A DNA stretch of 64,000 bases from Amycolatopsis sp. 195334CR (lineage in GTDB: Bacteria > Actinomycetota > Actinomycetes > Mycobacteriales > Pseudonocardiaceae), in assembly GCF_017309385.1 (NCBI RefSeq), contig NZ_JAFJMJ010000002.1, positions 620,001 through 684,000 of the forward strand, given 5' to 3'. Position numbers and translations under genes: made by a program. The notes under the pieces were generated by a model. The model was not told the origin of the DNA. It did no database searches and was given only the letters and a program-made list of their open reading frames with translations. Below are positions 25,932 to 33,955 of the stretch, piece by piece. The number at the start of each line of letters is the position of its first letter. Position 1 is the stretch's first letter.

Positions 25932-26557
25932 GACGCCTGCCCCGCCCGGTCGAGCTCGCCGGTGCCGCCCGGGCCGCCGCTACCCGTTCCGCTGCCGGTG
26001 CCGCTGCCGCCCGGGCCGCCGGTGCCGCTGCCGCCGGTGCCGCTGCCGCCTGGGCCGCTCGTGCCGCCGGTGCCGGTGCTGCCCGAGCCGGTGTTGTTCT
26101 GGCCGGTGTTGCCGGTGGCGTCGCCGGAGTTGCCCGCGCCGCTGCCGGTGCCGCCGCTGTCACCACCGCTGCGGCTGTTGCCACCGCTGTTGGCGCTGCC
26201 GCTGCCGTGGTTGCCGCTGCCACGCGAGTCGTCGGGCTCGCCGCTGGTGCGCAGGTCCTTGCTGGACTGCTCTTCGTGGTTCTGGTACTTGCCCTTAGCC
26301 TCGCCCAGCATGTGCTGGTAGTCGCGCACCTCCTTCACCGTGGCCTCGATCTCACCGGCCAGGCCGGAGCTGCCCGCCGCCTCGCGGAGGCGCATGGCCA
26401 GGTGCACGGCGGGCGGCGCGGTGCCGAGCATCGGCAACCGCTCGGCCAGGCGGCACGCGGTGGCCACCAGATCGGCGGTGAGATCCCCGAGTTCGGTCAG
26501 GGTGGAGATCCGCTGGTCGAGCAGATCCAGTTCGAGGGTCAGCTTCCCGTCGCTCAT
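25928..26557 (-). CDS. Helical protein with Gly/Ser/Thr-rich tail (ESX operon)
   Basis: 209 residues from ATG 26557. Residues 1-115 are helical (LELDLLDQRISTLTELGDL ... EATVKEVRDYQHMLGEAKG). The remaining part is almost entirely Gly, Ser, Thr, Asn (GSGTGGSGTGGPGGSG repeats), a disordered surface-type tail like those of PE_PGRS proteins. It overlaps EspG and the PPE-like gene by four bases each. It may be the PE-side partner; the family is not recognised. Confidence 0.7.
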   Translation of the reverse strand: MSDGKLTLELDLLDQRISTLTELGDLTADLVATACRLAERLPMLGTAPPAVHLAMRLREAAGSSGLAGEIEATVKEVRDYQHMLGEAKGKYQNHEEQSSKDLRTSGEPDDSRGSGNHGSGSANSGGNSRSGGDSGGTGSGAGNSGDATGNTGQNNTGSGSTGTGGTSGPGGSGTGGSGTGGPGGSGTGSGTGSGGPGGTGELDRAGQAS

Positions 26558-27690
26558 CGGAGCTCCTCCGGCGGCAGGCCGATGACCGCTTCGCTGCCCG
26601 GCTCGGCGGCCGGGAACAGCCCGTGGTCGATGGTCGGCAACTGGTTCTCGTGCTTTTCGTCGTCCGAACCGCGGCCGCCACCGGCGCCGGGCGGCACCAT
26701 GCCGCCCATCGCGCCGCCCCGGCTCGCCGCCATCTCGGCCGCGAGCCGCGCCGCGGCGGTAGTCCCGCCCGGCATCGCCATCGAGCCGCTCCGCAGGCCC
26801 TGCCCCAGCGGGTTCGCGTAGTTCACCCCACCGGCGATCCCGGCCCCGGCGATGGCACCCGCCGCCAGCCCCCTCGGCGCGCTGCCGGTCCGGGAAACGG
26901 TGCCCGGCTCCGTGGCGCCGACCAGGTTCTGCCACGACGCCGGGCTGGTCGAGCCCGTGCTCGACGCCTGCGTGGTGCTGCTGCTCGGCATCGTCGACGC
27001 CGCGGGGATGGTGCTCTGCGCCTGGCTGATCATCGTGCTCGAGTCGGTCAGGCTGGATTCGTAGGTCTGCATCGCGCGGACCGCCTGCTGCTTCTGCATG
27101 TCGGTGGCGCCCGCGCCCATGTAGAAGCTGAACCCGGCGCCGCCCACCGCGCCGAACGCGGTGCCCGTGCCCGGCGGTGGCGGTGGTGGTGCCGGTGGGG
27201 TCGACCCCAGCGCGATCGGCGGCGGTGGCGGCGCGGTGATGCCCGCCCAGTTGGTCACCGCGTCGGTCATCGGCGCGGCCGGATCACCCGGCGGGGGCGG
27301 CATCATCGCCCGCGCCATCGACAGCGCGTCCGCGGCCTGCCCCGCCGCCTGCTCACCCGCGTGCGCCAGCGCCGCGAGCGTGTCCACCCGGTCGGCGAGC
27401 ACGCTCAGCCGGCGCGCCGCCTCCTCCGCACCGGAACCACCCCACCCCTCCAGCAGCGCGGCCCGTTGCTCGCGCAGCACCTCGGCGTGGTTGACCAACG
27501 CCACCCGGTGCTGGGCCCACTCCGCGGCGATCGTGCTGACGTCGGCGACGTCCGCGTCCTGCCACAACATCTGGTACAGCTCCTCGTGGCTGTACGCCTC
27601 CCAGTTCACGCTGCCAGCCGGCGCCGCCTGCTGACCGAAATACCTGTCCCACACGCTGGACGTGCCCGTCGAGGCCGTCTCGCTCGCCAC
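26554..27690 (-). CDS. PPE-like ESX substrate
   Basis: 378 residues from GTG 27690 (AAAGGGGATCC upstream). The N-terminal helical domain contains NWEAYSHEELYQMLW, a WGGSGAEEAARRL W-x-G turn and helices to about residue 140. A Pro-rich linker (TPPAPPPPPPG) and a Ser/Thr/Gly/Ala-rich tail follow. This is the PPE/WXG architecture of actinobacterial ESX substrates. It is the first gene of the operon, and ATG 27735 is an alternative, less likely start. Confidence 0.75.
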   Translation of the reverse strand: MASETASTGTSSVWDRYFGQQAAPAGSVNWEAYSHEELYQMLWQDADVADVSTIAAEWAQHRVALVNHAEVLREQRAALLEGWGGSGAEEAARRLSVLADRVDTLAALAHAGEQAAGQAADALSMARAMMPPPPGDPAAPMTDAVTNWAGITAPPPPPIALGSTPPAPPPPPPGTGTAFGAVGGAGFSFYMGAGATDMQKQQAVRAMQTYESSLTDSSTMISQAQSTIPAASTMPSSSTTQASSTGSTSPASWQNLVGATEPGTVSRTGSAPRGLAAGAIAGAGIAGGVNYANPLGQGLRSGSMAMPGGTTAAARLAAEMAASRGGAMGGMVPPGAGGGRGSDDEKHENQLPTIDHGLFPAAEPGSEAVIGLPPEELR

Positions 27691-27813
27691 CCCGGATCCC
27701 CTTTCCAGTAACCACCGCTCCTCGGCTGGAGCCATGCTCGGCCGGGGCGGGGCACGCGTGGAAGGGCAAGGACCGGCCATCCGTGGCCGGTGGGTCTGAC
27801 CAGGGGAAACGCC

Positions 27814-30153
27814 TCAACTGCCGGTGCGGTACGCCTTCGCGAGGTGTTCCTGGAGACGGGCGTGGCGGAACTGGTAGACCGCCCCGGACTGGCGCAGCAC
27901 GCCCCGCCGGTAGGCGTCTTCGAGGAAGGTGCTCACCGCCCACGGCAGCCTGCCGATGAGCGGCAGGCGGAACCGGGCGAAGATCAGCCACTGGCCCCAC
28001 GCGGTGAAGCTGATCAGGTAGGCGAACCCGGCCGAGAGCCCCGCGGTGACCCCGAGCAGCACGCTCGCCTGCGAGGACCAGCTGATGTCCAGGTGCGGCC
28101 CGCTGAGCCCGTTCAGCACGCCGATGGCCGCGAAGCCGCCGAAGGCGATCGCCAGGCAGAGCGCCAGCCCGAGCAGCACGGCCAGGCGCAGCGCGGTCAC
28201 CCGGTTGACGGCGAGCAGATCGGCGGGACTGGTGGCCGTGGTCAGGTTCGCCGGCTTCTCCAGCACGACCACGAGCGCCAGCAGGATCCCGCACGCCGGG
28301 CCGAACGCCAGTCCGTAGACGGCGGCGCTGAGCAGGGTGGTGCGGACGGCCGTGCCGAATTCGTCGGCCATGGCCAGATCGGGCGACAAGGCGATCACGA
28401 CCAGGGAGGTGAGCGCGTAGGTGACACCCGCCAGCATGCCCCCGGCGGTGCCCGCGACCAGCCGGACCGCGACCTTCCGCCGGAGACCGGGTTGTCTCGC
28501 CGACCGGGTGGGCAACCGCACGCGCACCCGGGTCGGGGCGACGACCCCGCCCTTGCGGAGCACGAACAACAGGTACAGCAGCGCGCACGGCCCGGCGATC
28601 ACCGGGCCCTCCATCAGGCCGTCGAGGAACACCACGTGCGGCCGGAACGGGAAGTCGTAGACGAAGACGTTGAGCGGGGTGAACACCAGCCAGACGAACA
28701 GGGTGGTGGCCAGCCACGCGAGGGCCGTCACCAGGAGCACACGCGAGCGCTGCCGCAGGTGGGACGCGCCCAGCCGCCACCATTCGAGGTCACCGGTGCC
28801 CCGCCGGTCGAGTTCGTCGGCGAGGAAGCCCAGCCAGTGGCGCACGCGCTCGACGTCCCAGTCCCGCGTGCCGTCGTCGTGCCCGGGATGGCCGTGGTAG
28901 ACGGTGGGGACGAAGGTGTCGAGCAGGTGCTCTTCGAGCGCCCGCGTGGTGGGGAAGCGTTCGGCGTCGAGCAGGTCCGCCGGGTCGCGGCCGACCGGAT
29001 CGCTGTAGACCGTGCGCGCGAGGCCGACCATGAGCGGGGTGCGCAGGACCTTGGCGAGGTTGGCGGCGGGCCCGGGTTCGGCCTCGCGCAGGGCGTCCAG
29101 CACCGGGTCCCAGGCGGTGGCCGCGCTGCCGTTGACCCGGCGGGCGGTGCGCGGCAGGTAACCGGCGAGGTCGTCCGGGGTGAGGTCGGTCAGCTCGACG
29201 ACGGCGGCCGAGGTCAGCACGTCGACCATCGTCACCGCCCGCTCGTACTCGCCGAACCGGCTGGTCAGCAGCAGCGGCATGGACACCGAGTTGAGCGTTT
29301 CCAGCGCCGGGCGGTGCAGGCCCTCGGCGATCTCGTCGAAACCGTCGAGCACCGGCAGGATGCGCCCGGTGTCGACCAGCACGGCCGCGAGCGTGGCGCC
29401 ACCGGGTGCGGCGGCGGCCAGGCCGGGGTGGTCGCGTTGCAGCATCTCGACCAGCCAGGTGCGCAAGGGCGTCGAGGTCGGGTTCCAGCCGCCGATGTTG
29501 AAGATCACCGGGACCGCGTCGCCCGAGGTACGCGTGGCGAGCGTGTCGAGCACGAACCGCAGGGTCAGCACGGTCTTGCCGCCGCCGGCGCGGCCCAGCA
29601 CCACCAGCCGCCGCGAGGGCACGAGGCGGTAGACCTCGGCCATGTTGCCGACCTCGCCGGACAGGTCCAGCGGCGCGGCGGTGACCCCGGCCGGGACGCG
29701 GCAGACGTTGTCCCAGTGGTCGGCCAGGTGCTCGGGGGCCTGCCGCCACCGCACGGGCAGCGGGAAGGGGTCGTGCACGCGGCGCAGTTCCTCTTCGCGC
29801 CGCAGCTGGGTGGCGATCACCCTGGCCAGGTCGTCGGCCGCGGCGGACACCTCGGCCGGGACCGCGGGCAGGCGGCCGGCGGCCGGGGCGGGCGCGGGTG
29901 CCGGGGTTTCCACCGGCTCTTCCGGCGGCGGGGTGCCCCCGGCGGCGACGAGGAGGTTGCGGCGCTCGCCGGGTGCGACGTCCAGCGCGTCGGCGAGCAG
30001 GGTCACCGTGCCGATGCGGGGATCGTTGCCGCTGCCGTTCTCCAGCCGCCGGATGGTCCGCACGCCGACGCCGGAGCGGGCGGCCAGCTGGTCCTGGGTG
30101 AGCCCGGCGCGGCGCCGCGCGTCACGCAGGAGGACGCCGAAACGGTTGGCCAC
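27814..30153 (-). CDS. XRE-NACHT NTPase with C-terminal membrane domain
   Basis: A 779-residue protein from GTG 30153. Residues about 1-65 are an XRE-type HTH (LLRDARRRAGLTQDQLAARS). A Pro/Ala linker leads to a NACHT STAND NTPase: Walker A GRAGGGKT at 187-194 and Walker B RILPVLDGFDEIA at about 264-276, then LLLTSRFGEYERA. From about 480 on there are roughly eight hydrophobic segments, then a short tail. The layout suggests a signal-transducing or defence ATPase, with DNA binding at one end and membrane at the other. It lies 123 bases upstream of the ESX operon on the same strand. Confidence 0.88.
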   Translation of the reverse strand: MANRFGVLLRDARRRAGLTQDQLAARSGVGVRTIRRLENGSGNDPRIGTVTLLADALDVAPGERRNLLVAAGGTPPPEEPVETPAPAPAPAAGRLPAVPAEVSAAADDLARVIATQLRREEELRRVHDPFPLPVRWRQAPEHLADHWDNVCRVPAGVTAAPLDLSGEVGNMAEVYRLVPSRRLVVLGRAGGGKTVLTLRFVLDTLATRTSGDAVPVIFNIGGWNPTSTPLRTWLVEMLQRDHPGLAAAAPGGATLAAVLVDTGRILPVLDGFDEIAEGLHRPALETLNSVSMPLLLTSRFGEYERAVTMVDVLTSAAVVELTDLTPDDLAGYLPRTARRVNGSAATAWDPVLDALREAEPGPAANLAKVLRTPLMVGLARTVYSDPVGRDPADLLDAERFPTTRALEEHLLDTFVPTVYHGHPGHDDGTRDWDVERVRHWLGFLADELDRRGTGDLEWWRLGASHLRQRSRVLLVTALAWLATTLFVWLVFTPLNVFVYDFPFRPHVVFLDGLMEGPVIAGPCALLYLLFVLRKGGVVAPTRVRVRLPTRSARQPGLRRKVAVRLVAGTAGGMLAGVTYALTSLVVIALSPDLAMADEFGTAVRTTLLSAAVYGLAFGPACGILLALVVVLEKPANLTTATSPADLLAVNRVTALRLAVLLGLALCLAIAFGGFAAIGVLNGLSGPHLDISWSSQASVLLGVTAGLSAGFAYLISFTAWGQWLIFARFRLPLIGRLPWAVSTFLEDAYRRGVLRQSGAVYQFRHARLQEHLAKAYRTGS

Positions 30154-30254
30154 GTCGGGGATCCTCCATGCTGCTGGTCGGCGGGCATGGCGATCTTAGT
30201 GAGAAACCCACGCCGCGTACGGGGGTTTGCCCTTTCTTCGGACGCAGATCACGT

Positions 30255-30560
30255 TCAGCCGTCCGGCACGCTGGCGCCCACGGTCACGTAACCGCGCCAG
30301 TCGTGGGCGGCGGCCGGGGAGTAGCTGGCGAAGTCGAGCGCTCGCATGGTTTCGCCTTCGCTGCCGCCCTCGAGCACTGGCATCGGCCACCGGCGGGCGG
30401 GGTGACGGAGTCGAGCCAGTCGCACAGTTCGCGGGCTCGCGGCGTGGTGGCGGGGGCGAGGTCCTCGAACATCTCGAAGGCGTGCGGGGCGCCGCCCGGT
30501 TGGCTTTCCGGTGCGCGGAGGTCCGGCTCCAGGCCCCAGCCGTACCCGCCGTCGCTGTTG
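30255..30560 (-). pseudogene. Remnant of a 'GGYGWGLEPDLR' protein
   Basis: In one frame the minus strand reads NSDGGYGWGLEPDLR, GGAPHAFEMFEDLAP and ARELCDWLDSVTPPAGG; then the frame shifts near 30390 to VLEGGSEGETMRALDFA and ends at 30255. The two pieces resemble the middle and C-terminus of a conserved actinobacterial prenyltransferase/cyclase-like hypothetical protein, recalled from memory, with most of the region between them missing. The 5' end stops abruptly near 30560 against a second remnant. No intact reading frame exists. Confidence 0.45.
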
Positions 30561-30679
30561 CTGGAGCAACTGGCTCTGGGACGGCAGCGGCTGGCGGCAA
30601 TACCGGCAGGGCGAACGCTCGATCAGCACGCAGAACACCTGGGGGCACTGCAACAAGGACTTTTACGAGGACAGCAGGT
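30560..30679 (+). pseudogene. C-terminal remnant of an unidentified protein
   Basis: The plus strand reads WSNWLWDGSGWRQYRQGE, then STQNTWGHCNKDFYEDSR and a TAG stop at 30677-30679. The composition is protein-like (Trp, Asn, Tyr, Cys) and unlike shadow frames in this genome. It has no start codon or upstream continuation: it begins where the minus-strand remnant ends. Family unknown. Confidence 0.4.
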
Positions 30680-30779
30680 AGCCGTCGTGGACAAGTGTTT
30701 TGCGCTGACGTCCTAGCAGGACCGGTCCCGCGGTCCTTACCTTCGCAGGGTGTTGCCCGAGTGCGAGGGAGCTGAACCT

Positions 30780-32201
30780 GTGCCGTCCACACCGGAAACC
30801 AGGCTTCACGGGAACCTCGGCGTGCCCGGGGTGGTGTTCCTCGTCCTGGCCGCCGTGGCGCCGTTGACCGGGATCATCGTCATCGGCGGCATCGGGATCG
30901 CGGTGGGCGCGGGCGGCGGCACACCGGCCATGTTCCTGCTCGCCACCGCCGTCTTCCTGCTCTTCGCCGTCGGGTACGCGCAGATGGCCCGGAAACTGGT
31001 GAACGCGGGCGGCTTCTACGCCTACGTCGTGCGCGGGCTCGGCCGGACGGCGGGCATCATCGCGGCGTTCGTGGCCATGGTGGGCTACAACTGCTTCGTC
31101 GCCGGGGCCGTCGGCACGAGCGGGTTCTTCACCTCGATGGTGATCGCCGACGTGTTCGGCCTGAGCCTGCCGTGGTGGGTCTGGAGCCTGATCTCCGTGG
31201 CGGGCGTGTGGGTGCTGACCCGCGGCGGCATCGACATCTCGGCGAAGGTGCTCGGCGTCGCGCTCGTGCTGGAGGTCTCCATCCTGATCGTGCTCGACGT
31301 CGCCATCCTGGTGACCACCGGCTACTCGTTCGAGCCCTTCCTGCCCGAGGTCTTCCTGGCCGGTTCGACCGGACTCGGCTTGTTGTTCGCCGCCAACGCC
31401 TTTGTCGGCTTCGAGGCGACCGGGCTGTTCAGCGAAGAGGCACGCGACCCGAAACGCACCATTCCCCGCGCGACGTACCTGGCGATCACCTTCATCGGCG
31501 TCTTCGCCGCGGTCACCACCTGGGCGATCGTCTCCGCGCTCGGCGTGCGGCAGGCGGGCGGTGTCGCGCAGGAACACCTCGCCGCGGGTGACCTGGTCTT
31601 CACCATCTCCGCGGAGTACCTCGGCAGCGGCCTGACCAACGCGATGCAGCTTCTCCTCGTGGTCAGCCTCTTCGCCGCGCTGCTCGCGCTCCACAACTCC
31701 GCGACGCGGTACCTCTACGCGCTCGGCCGATCCGGTGTACTGCCGCGAGCGCTGGCACGCACCCGCCGCCGGAACGGCGCGCCGGTCACCGCGTCGACCG
31801 CGCAACTCGCCTTCGCGACGTTGGTCGCCCTGGCCTACGCGATCGCCGGACTGGACCCGATCGCGAACCTCGTCGCCGCCTTCACCGGCCTCGGCACGCT
31901 CGGGATCGTGGTGCTGCAAGCGTTTGCGGCCACCGCCATCGTGGTCCACTTCCGGCGCGCGCGGGACCCGCGGCTGCTCGTCACCTTCGTCCTCCCGACG
32001 GTCGGTGGCCTCGGCCTGTGGACGGTCACCGCGCTGGCGTTCGGCAACTTCCCGGAGCTCGCGGGCAGCGAGAGCCCGGTCGTCGCGTTCCTGCCGTGGC
32101 TGCTGCCGATCGCCGCCGCGCTGGCCGTCGCCGTCGCCTTCTGGCTGCGTTCGGCGAAACCGGCCGTGTGGGCTGCCCTGGACCAGGATCTAGAGGTGTG
32201 A
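30780..32201 (+). CDS. APC family amino acid/polyamine permease
   Basis: A 473-residue integral membrane protein with about 12 segments, starting at GTG 30780 with GAGGGAGC eight bases upstream. Segment 1 has VVFLVLAAVAPLTGI and a GGTPAMFLLAT loop; ANAFVGFEATGLFSEEARDP followed by KRTIPRATY is the APC signature around segments 6-7; LALHNSATRYLYALGRSG is the conserved segment 8 loop. These features fit amino acid antiporters/symporters of the APC superfamily. The substrate is unknown. It is convergent with the following SDR gene (12-base overlap). Confidence 0.92.
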   Translation: MPSTPETRLHGNLGVPGVVFLVLAAVAPLTGIIVIGGIGIAVGAGGGTPAMFLLATAVFLLFAVGYAQMARKLVNAGGFYAYVVRGLGRTAGIIAAFVAMVGYNCFVAGAVGTSGFFTSMVIADVFGLSLPWWVWSLISVAGVWVLTRGGIDISAKVLGVALVLEVSILIVLDVAILVTTGYSFEPFLPEVFLAGSTGLGLLFAANAFVGFEATGLFSEEARDPKRTIPRATYLAITFIGVFAAVTTWAIVSALGVRQAGGVAQEHLAAGDLVFTISAEYLGSGLTNAMQLLLVVSLFAALLALHNSATRYLYALGRSGVLPRALARTRRRNGAPVTASTAQLAFATLVALAYAIAGLDPIANLVAAFTGLGTLGIVVLQAFAATAIVVHFRRARDPRLLVTFVLPTVGGLGLWTVTALAFGNFPELAGSESPVVAFLPWLLPIAAALAVAVAFWLRSAKPAVWAALDQDLEV

Positions 32202-33020
32202 GCCGAGCCGTTTCCGGTAGGCGGCGCGGTCTTCCGAATCGGGTTGGAGGGCGCGGTCGTCGCGGAAGAGGCGGCGGACGGCGTTCAGCACCGGTTCGGG
32301 CGTGATGGCGGCGACCGCGGCGAGCGCACCGACGTACCGCGGCACCGCGATCTCGCCCTTGCGCGTGGTCGCGGAACCGACCACGGCGGCGGCGATGTCC
32401 TCGGGCGCCACCTTGGGGATCGGCTTCATGTCGAGCCCGGAGGCGAGCGCGGTGTCCACAGCGGACGGAAGCACCGTGGTGACGCTGACACCGCGGTGCG
32501 CGTACTCGCGGCGGGTCGCGGCGGAAAGCCCGACGACGGCGTACTTCCCGGCGTTGTAGATGGCCAGGCCCGGGATCGGGAACTTCCCGGCGAGCGAGGC
32601 GACGTTGACGATGTGGCCGCGCCCGCGGTCGAGCATGCCGGGCAGGGCCAGGCGCATGCCGTGCACCACGCCGAGGAGGTTGACCTCGATGGACAGCCGG
32701 GTGATGCGGTCGTCGAGGTCGAGGAAACCGCCGTTGGGCATGATGCCGGCGTTGTTCACCAGGACGGCGAGCGGGCCGTGCTCGGTTTCGGCCTGGTCGA
32801 GGAAGGTGCGGAAGGAATCGGGATCGGCCACGTCGAGCGGGTGCGCCGAGGCACCGAGATCGGCGGCGGTCCGCCGGGCGAGGTCCAGGTCGAGATCACC
32901 GATCGCGACGCGGGCGCCCCTGGCGGCGAACGCGGCGGCGGTGGCGCGGCCGATGCCCTGCGCGCCGCCGGTGATGGCGACGGTGGCACCGCGGAGATCG
33001 ATGGCGGGGTACCGGGTCAT
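32190..33020 (-). CDS. SDR family oxidoreductase
   Basis: 276 residues with cofactor motif TGGAQGIG, NNAGIMPNGG, the catalytic Ser in NVASLAGK and Tyr/Lys in YNAGKYAV. A longer C-terminus (VLNAVRRLFRDD) is as in mycobacterial SadH-like enzymes. It is the last gene of a BVMO-patatin-SDR operon with ATGA overlap. In such a set the SDR would oxidise a secondary alcohol to the ketone attacked by the BVMO. Confidence 0.9.
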   Translation of the reverse strand: MTRYPAIDLRGATVAITGGAQGIGRATAAAFAARGARVAIGDLDLDLARRTAADLGASAHPLDVADPDSFRTFLDQAETEHGPLAVLVNNAGIMPNGGFLDLDDRITRLSIEVNLLGVVHGMRLALPGMLDRGRGHIVNVASLAGKFPIPGLAIYNAGKYAVVGLSAATRREYAHRGVSVTTVLPSAVDTALASGLDMKPIPKVAPEDIAAAVVGSATTRKGEIAVPRYVGALAAVAAITPEPVLNAVRRLFRDDRALQPDSEDRAAYRKRLGSHL

Positions 33021-33955
33021 GACGGAGCTCCTTGGCGGATGGCGGCGCGGACCCGCGCGGGGACGTGCCGTCGGGCGGCGGACAGGGTGGCCGGCCGGTG
33101 CCGGTGGTTCATGAAGTTGAAGCCCATGGCGGCCAGTTCGCCGGGGCCCGGTTCGATCCGGATGACGCGGGTCCCCGCCGCACGCAGGGCCGCGATCTCC
33201 CGGTCGAGCCCGGCCGTCATCCGGCGGCGGAGCAGGCGTTCCACCCGGGCGAGGCCGGTGGCGGGCGCGGCTTCGCCACTGGTCATCGGCGCCACGACAA
33301 CGAGTTCGGCCAAACCGAGCGGACCGGCCAAGTCGGCGGACACCGACGAGATGGTGCCGCCGTCGAGATAGTTCCGGCCGCCGATCGGGACGGGCGGGAA
33401 CCAGCCGGGGATCGCCCACGAGGCGGCCAGCACGTCACCGAGTCCCGCGCGCGGAGCGCCGGGGGAGCCGAACGCGACCCGCTCACCGGTGCCCGCGTCC
33501 GCGGCCACGATCCAGGTGGCCGGATGCGGCACCCAGTCGTCCGGACCGGCGAGCCGGGCACCCAGATCGCGCAGCCACGCCGGGTTGCCACGTCCGCCGG
33601 GCAGCAATCCGGCGGCGGCCGCGGTGAAGTCGACCCTCCCGCGAAGTCCACAAAGGACAAGTCGTCGCGCCGGCCAGCTCAGCGAGGGCAGCGGCGGCCG
33701 GATGCCGGGCAGGTGGGCGAGGTGCGCGGCGAGCACGTCGTCATCGGTGTCGCCGTCGAGCGCACTGAGGATGTCCGACGCCGACCGCCCGGATCCCAGC
33801 AGCGCCACCAGTTCCGAGCCCGCCGAGGTGCCGATGAGCACGTCGGCCGTGCGCGGGTCCCAGCCGAGTTCCCGTTCGACGGCTTCGAGCGCGACCGCCG
33901 TCCAGGCGAAGCCGAGCGTGCCCCCGCAGCCGATCGCGAGTCCGCGCCGGGTCAT
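33017..33955 (-). CDS. Patatin-like phospholipase/esterase
   Basis: 312 residues. The patatin fold is shown by GCGGTLGFAWTAVAL (oxyanion loop), the nucleophile elbow LIGTSAGSELVALL and the Asp of the dyad in YLDGGTISS. There is no signal peptide, so it is cytoplasmic. Its gene overlaps both the BVMO and the SDR genes by four bases. It could hydrolyse the ester or lactone formed by the BVMO. Confidence 0.92.
   Translation of the reverse strand: MTRRGLAIGCGGTLGFAWTAVALEAVERELGWDPRTADVLIGTSAGSELVALLGSGRSASDILSALDGDTDDDVLAAHLAHLPGIRPPLPSLSWPARRLVLCGLRGRVDFTAAAAGLLPGGRGNPAWLRDLGARLAGPDDWVPHPATWIVAADAGTGERVAFGSPGAPRAGLGDVLAASWAIPGWFPPVPIGGRNYLDGGTISSVSADLAGPLGLAELVVVAPMTSGEAAPATGLARVERLLRRRMTAGLDREIAALRAAGTRVIRIEPGPGELAAMGFNFMNHRHRPATLSAARRHVPARVRAAIRQGAPS

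Noticed and set aside
25960..26220. Repeat array, possibly CRISPR-like
   Set aside because: The repetition is the codon-level Gly/Ser/Thr tail of a coding sequence; no constant repeat with unique spacers.
30196..30792. 198-codon minus-strand frame
   Set aside because: Arg/Pro-rich shadow; the protein-like signal lies in other frames as two broken pieces.
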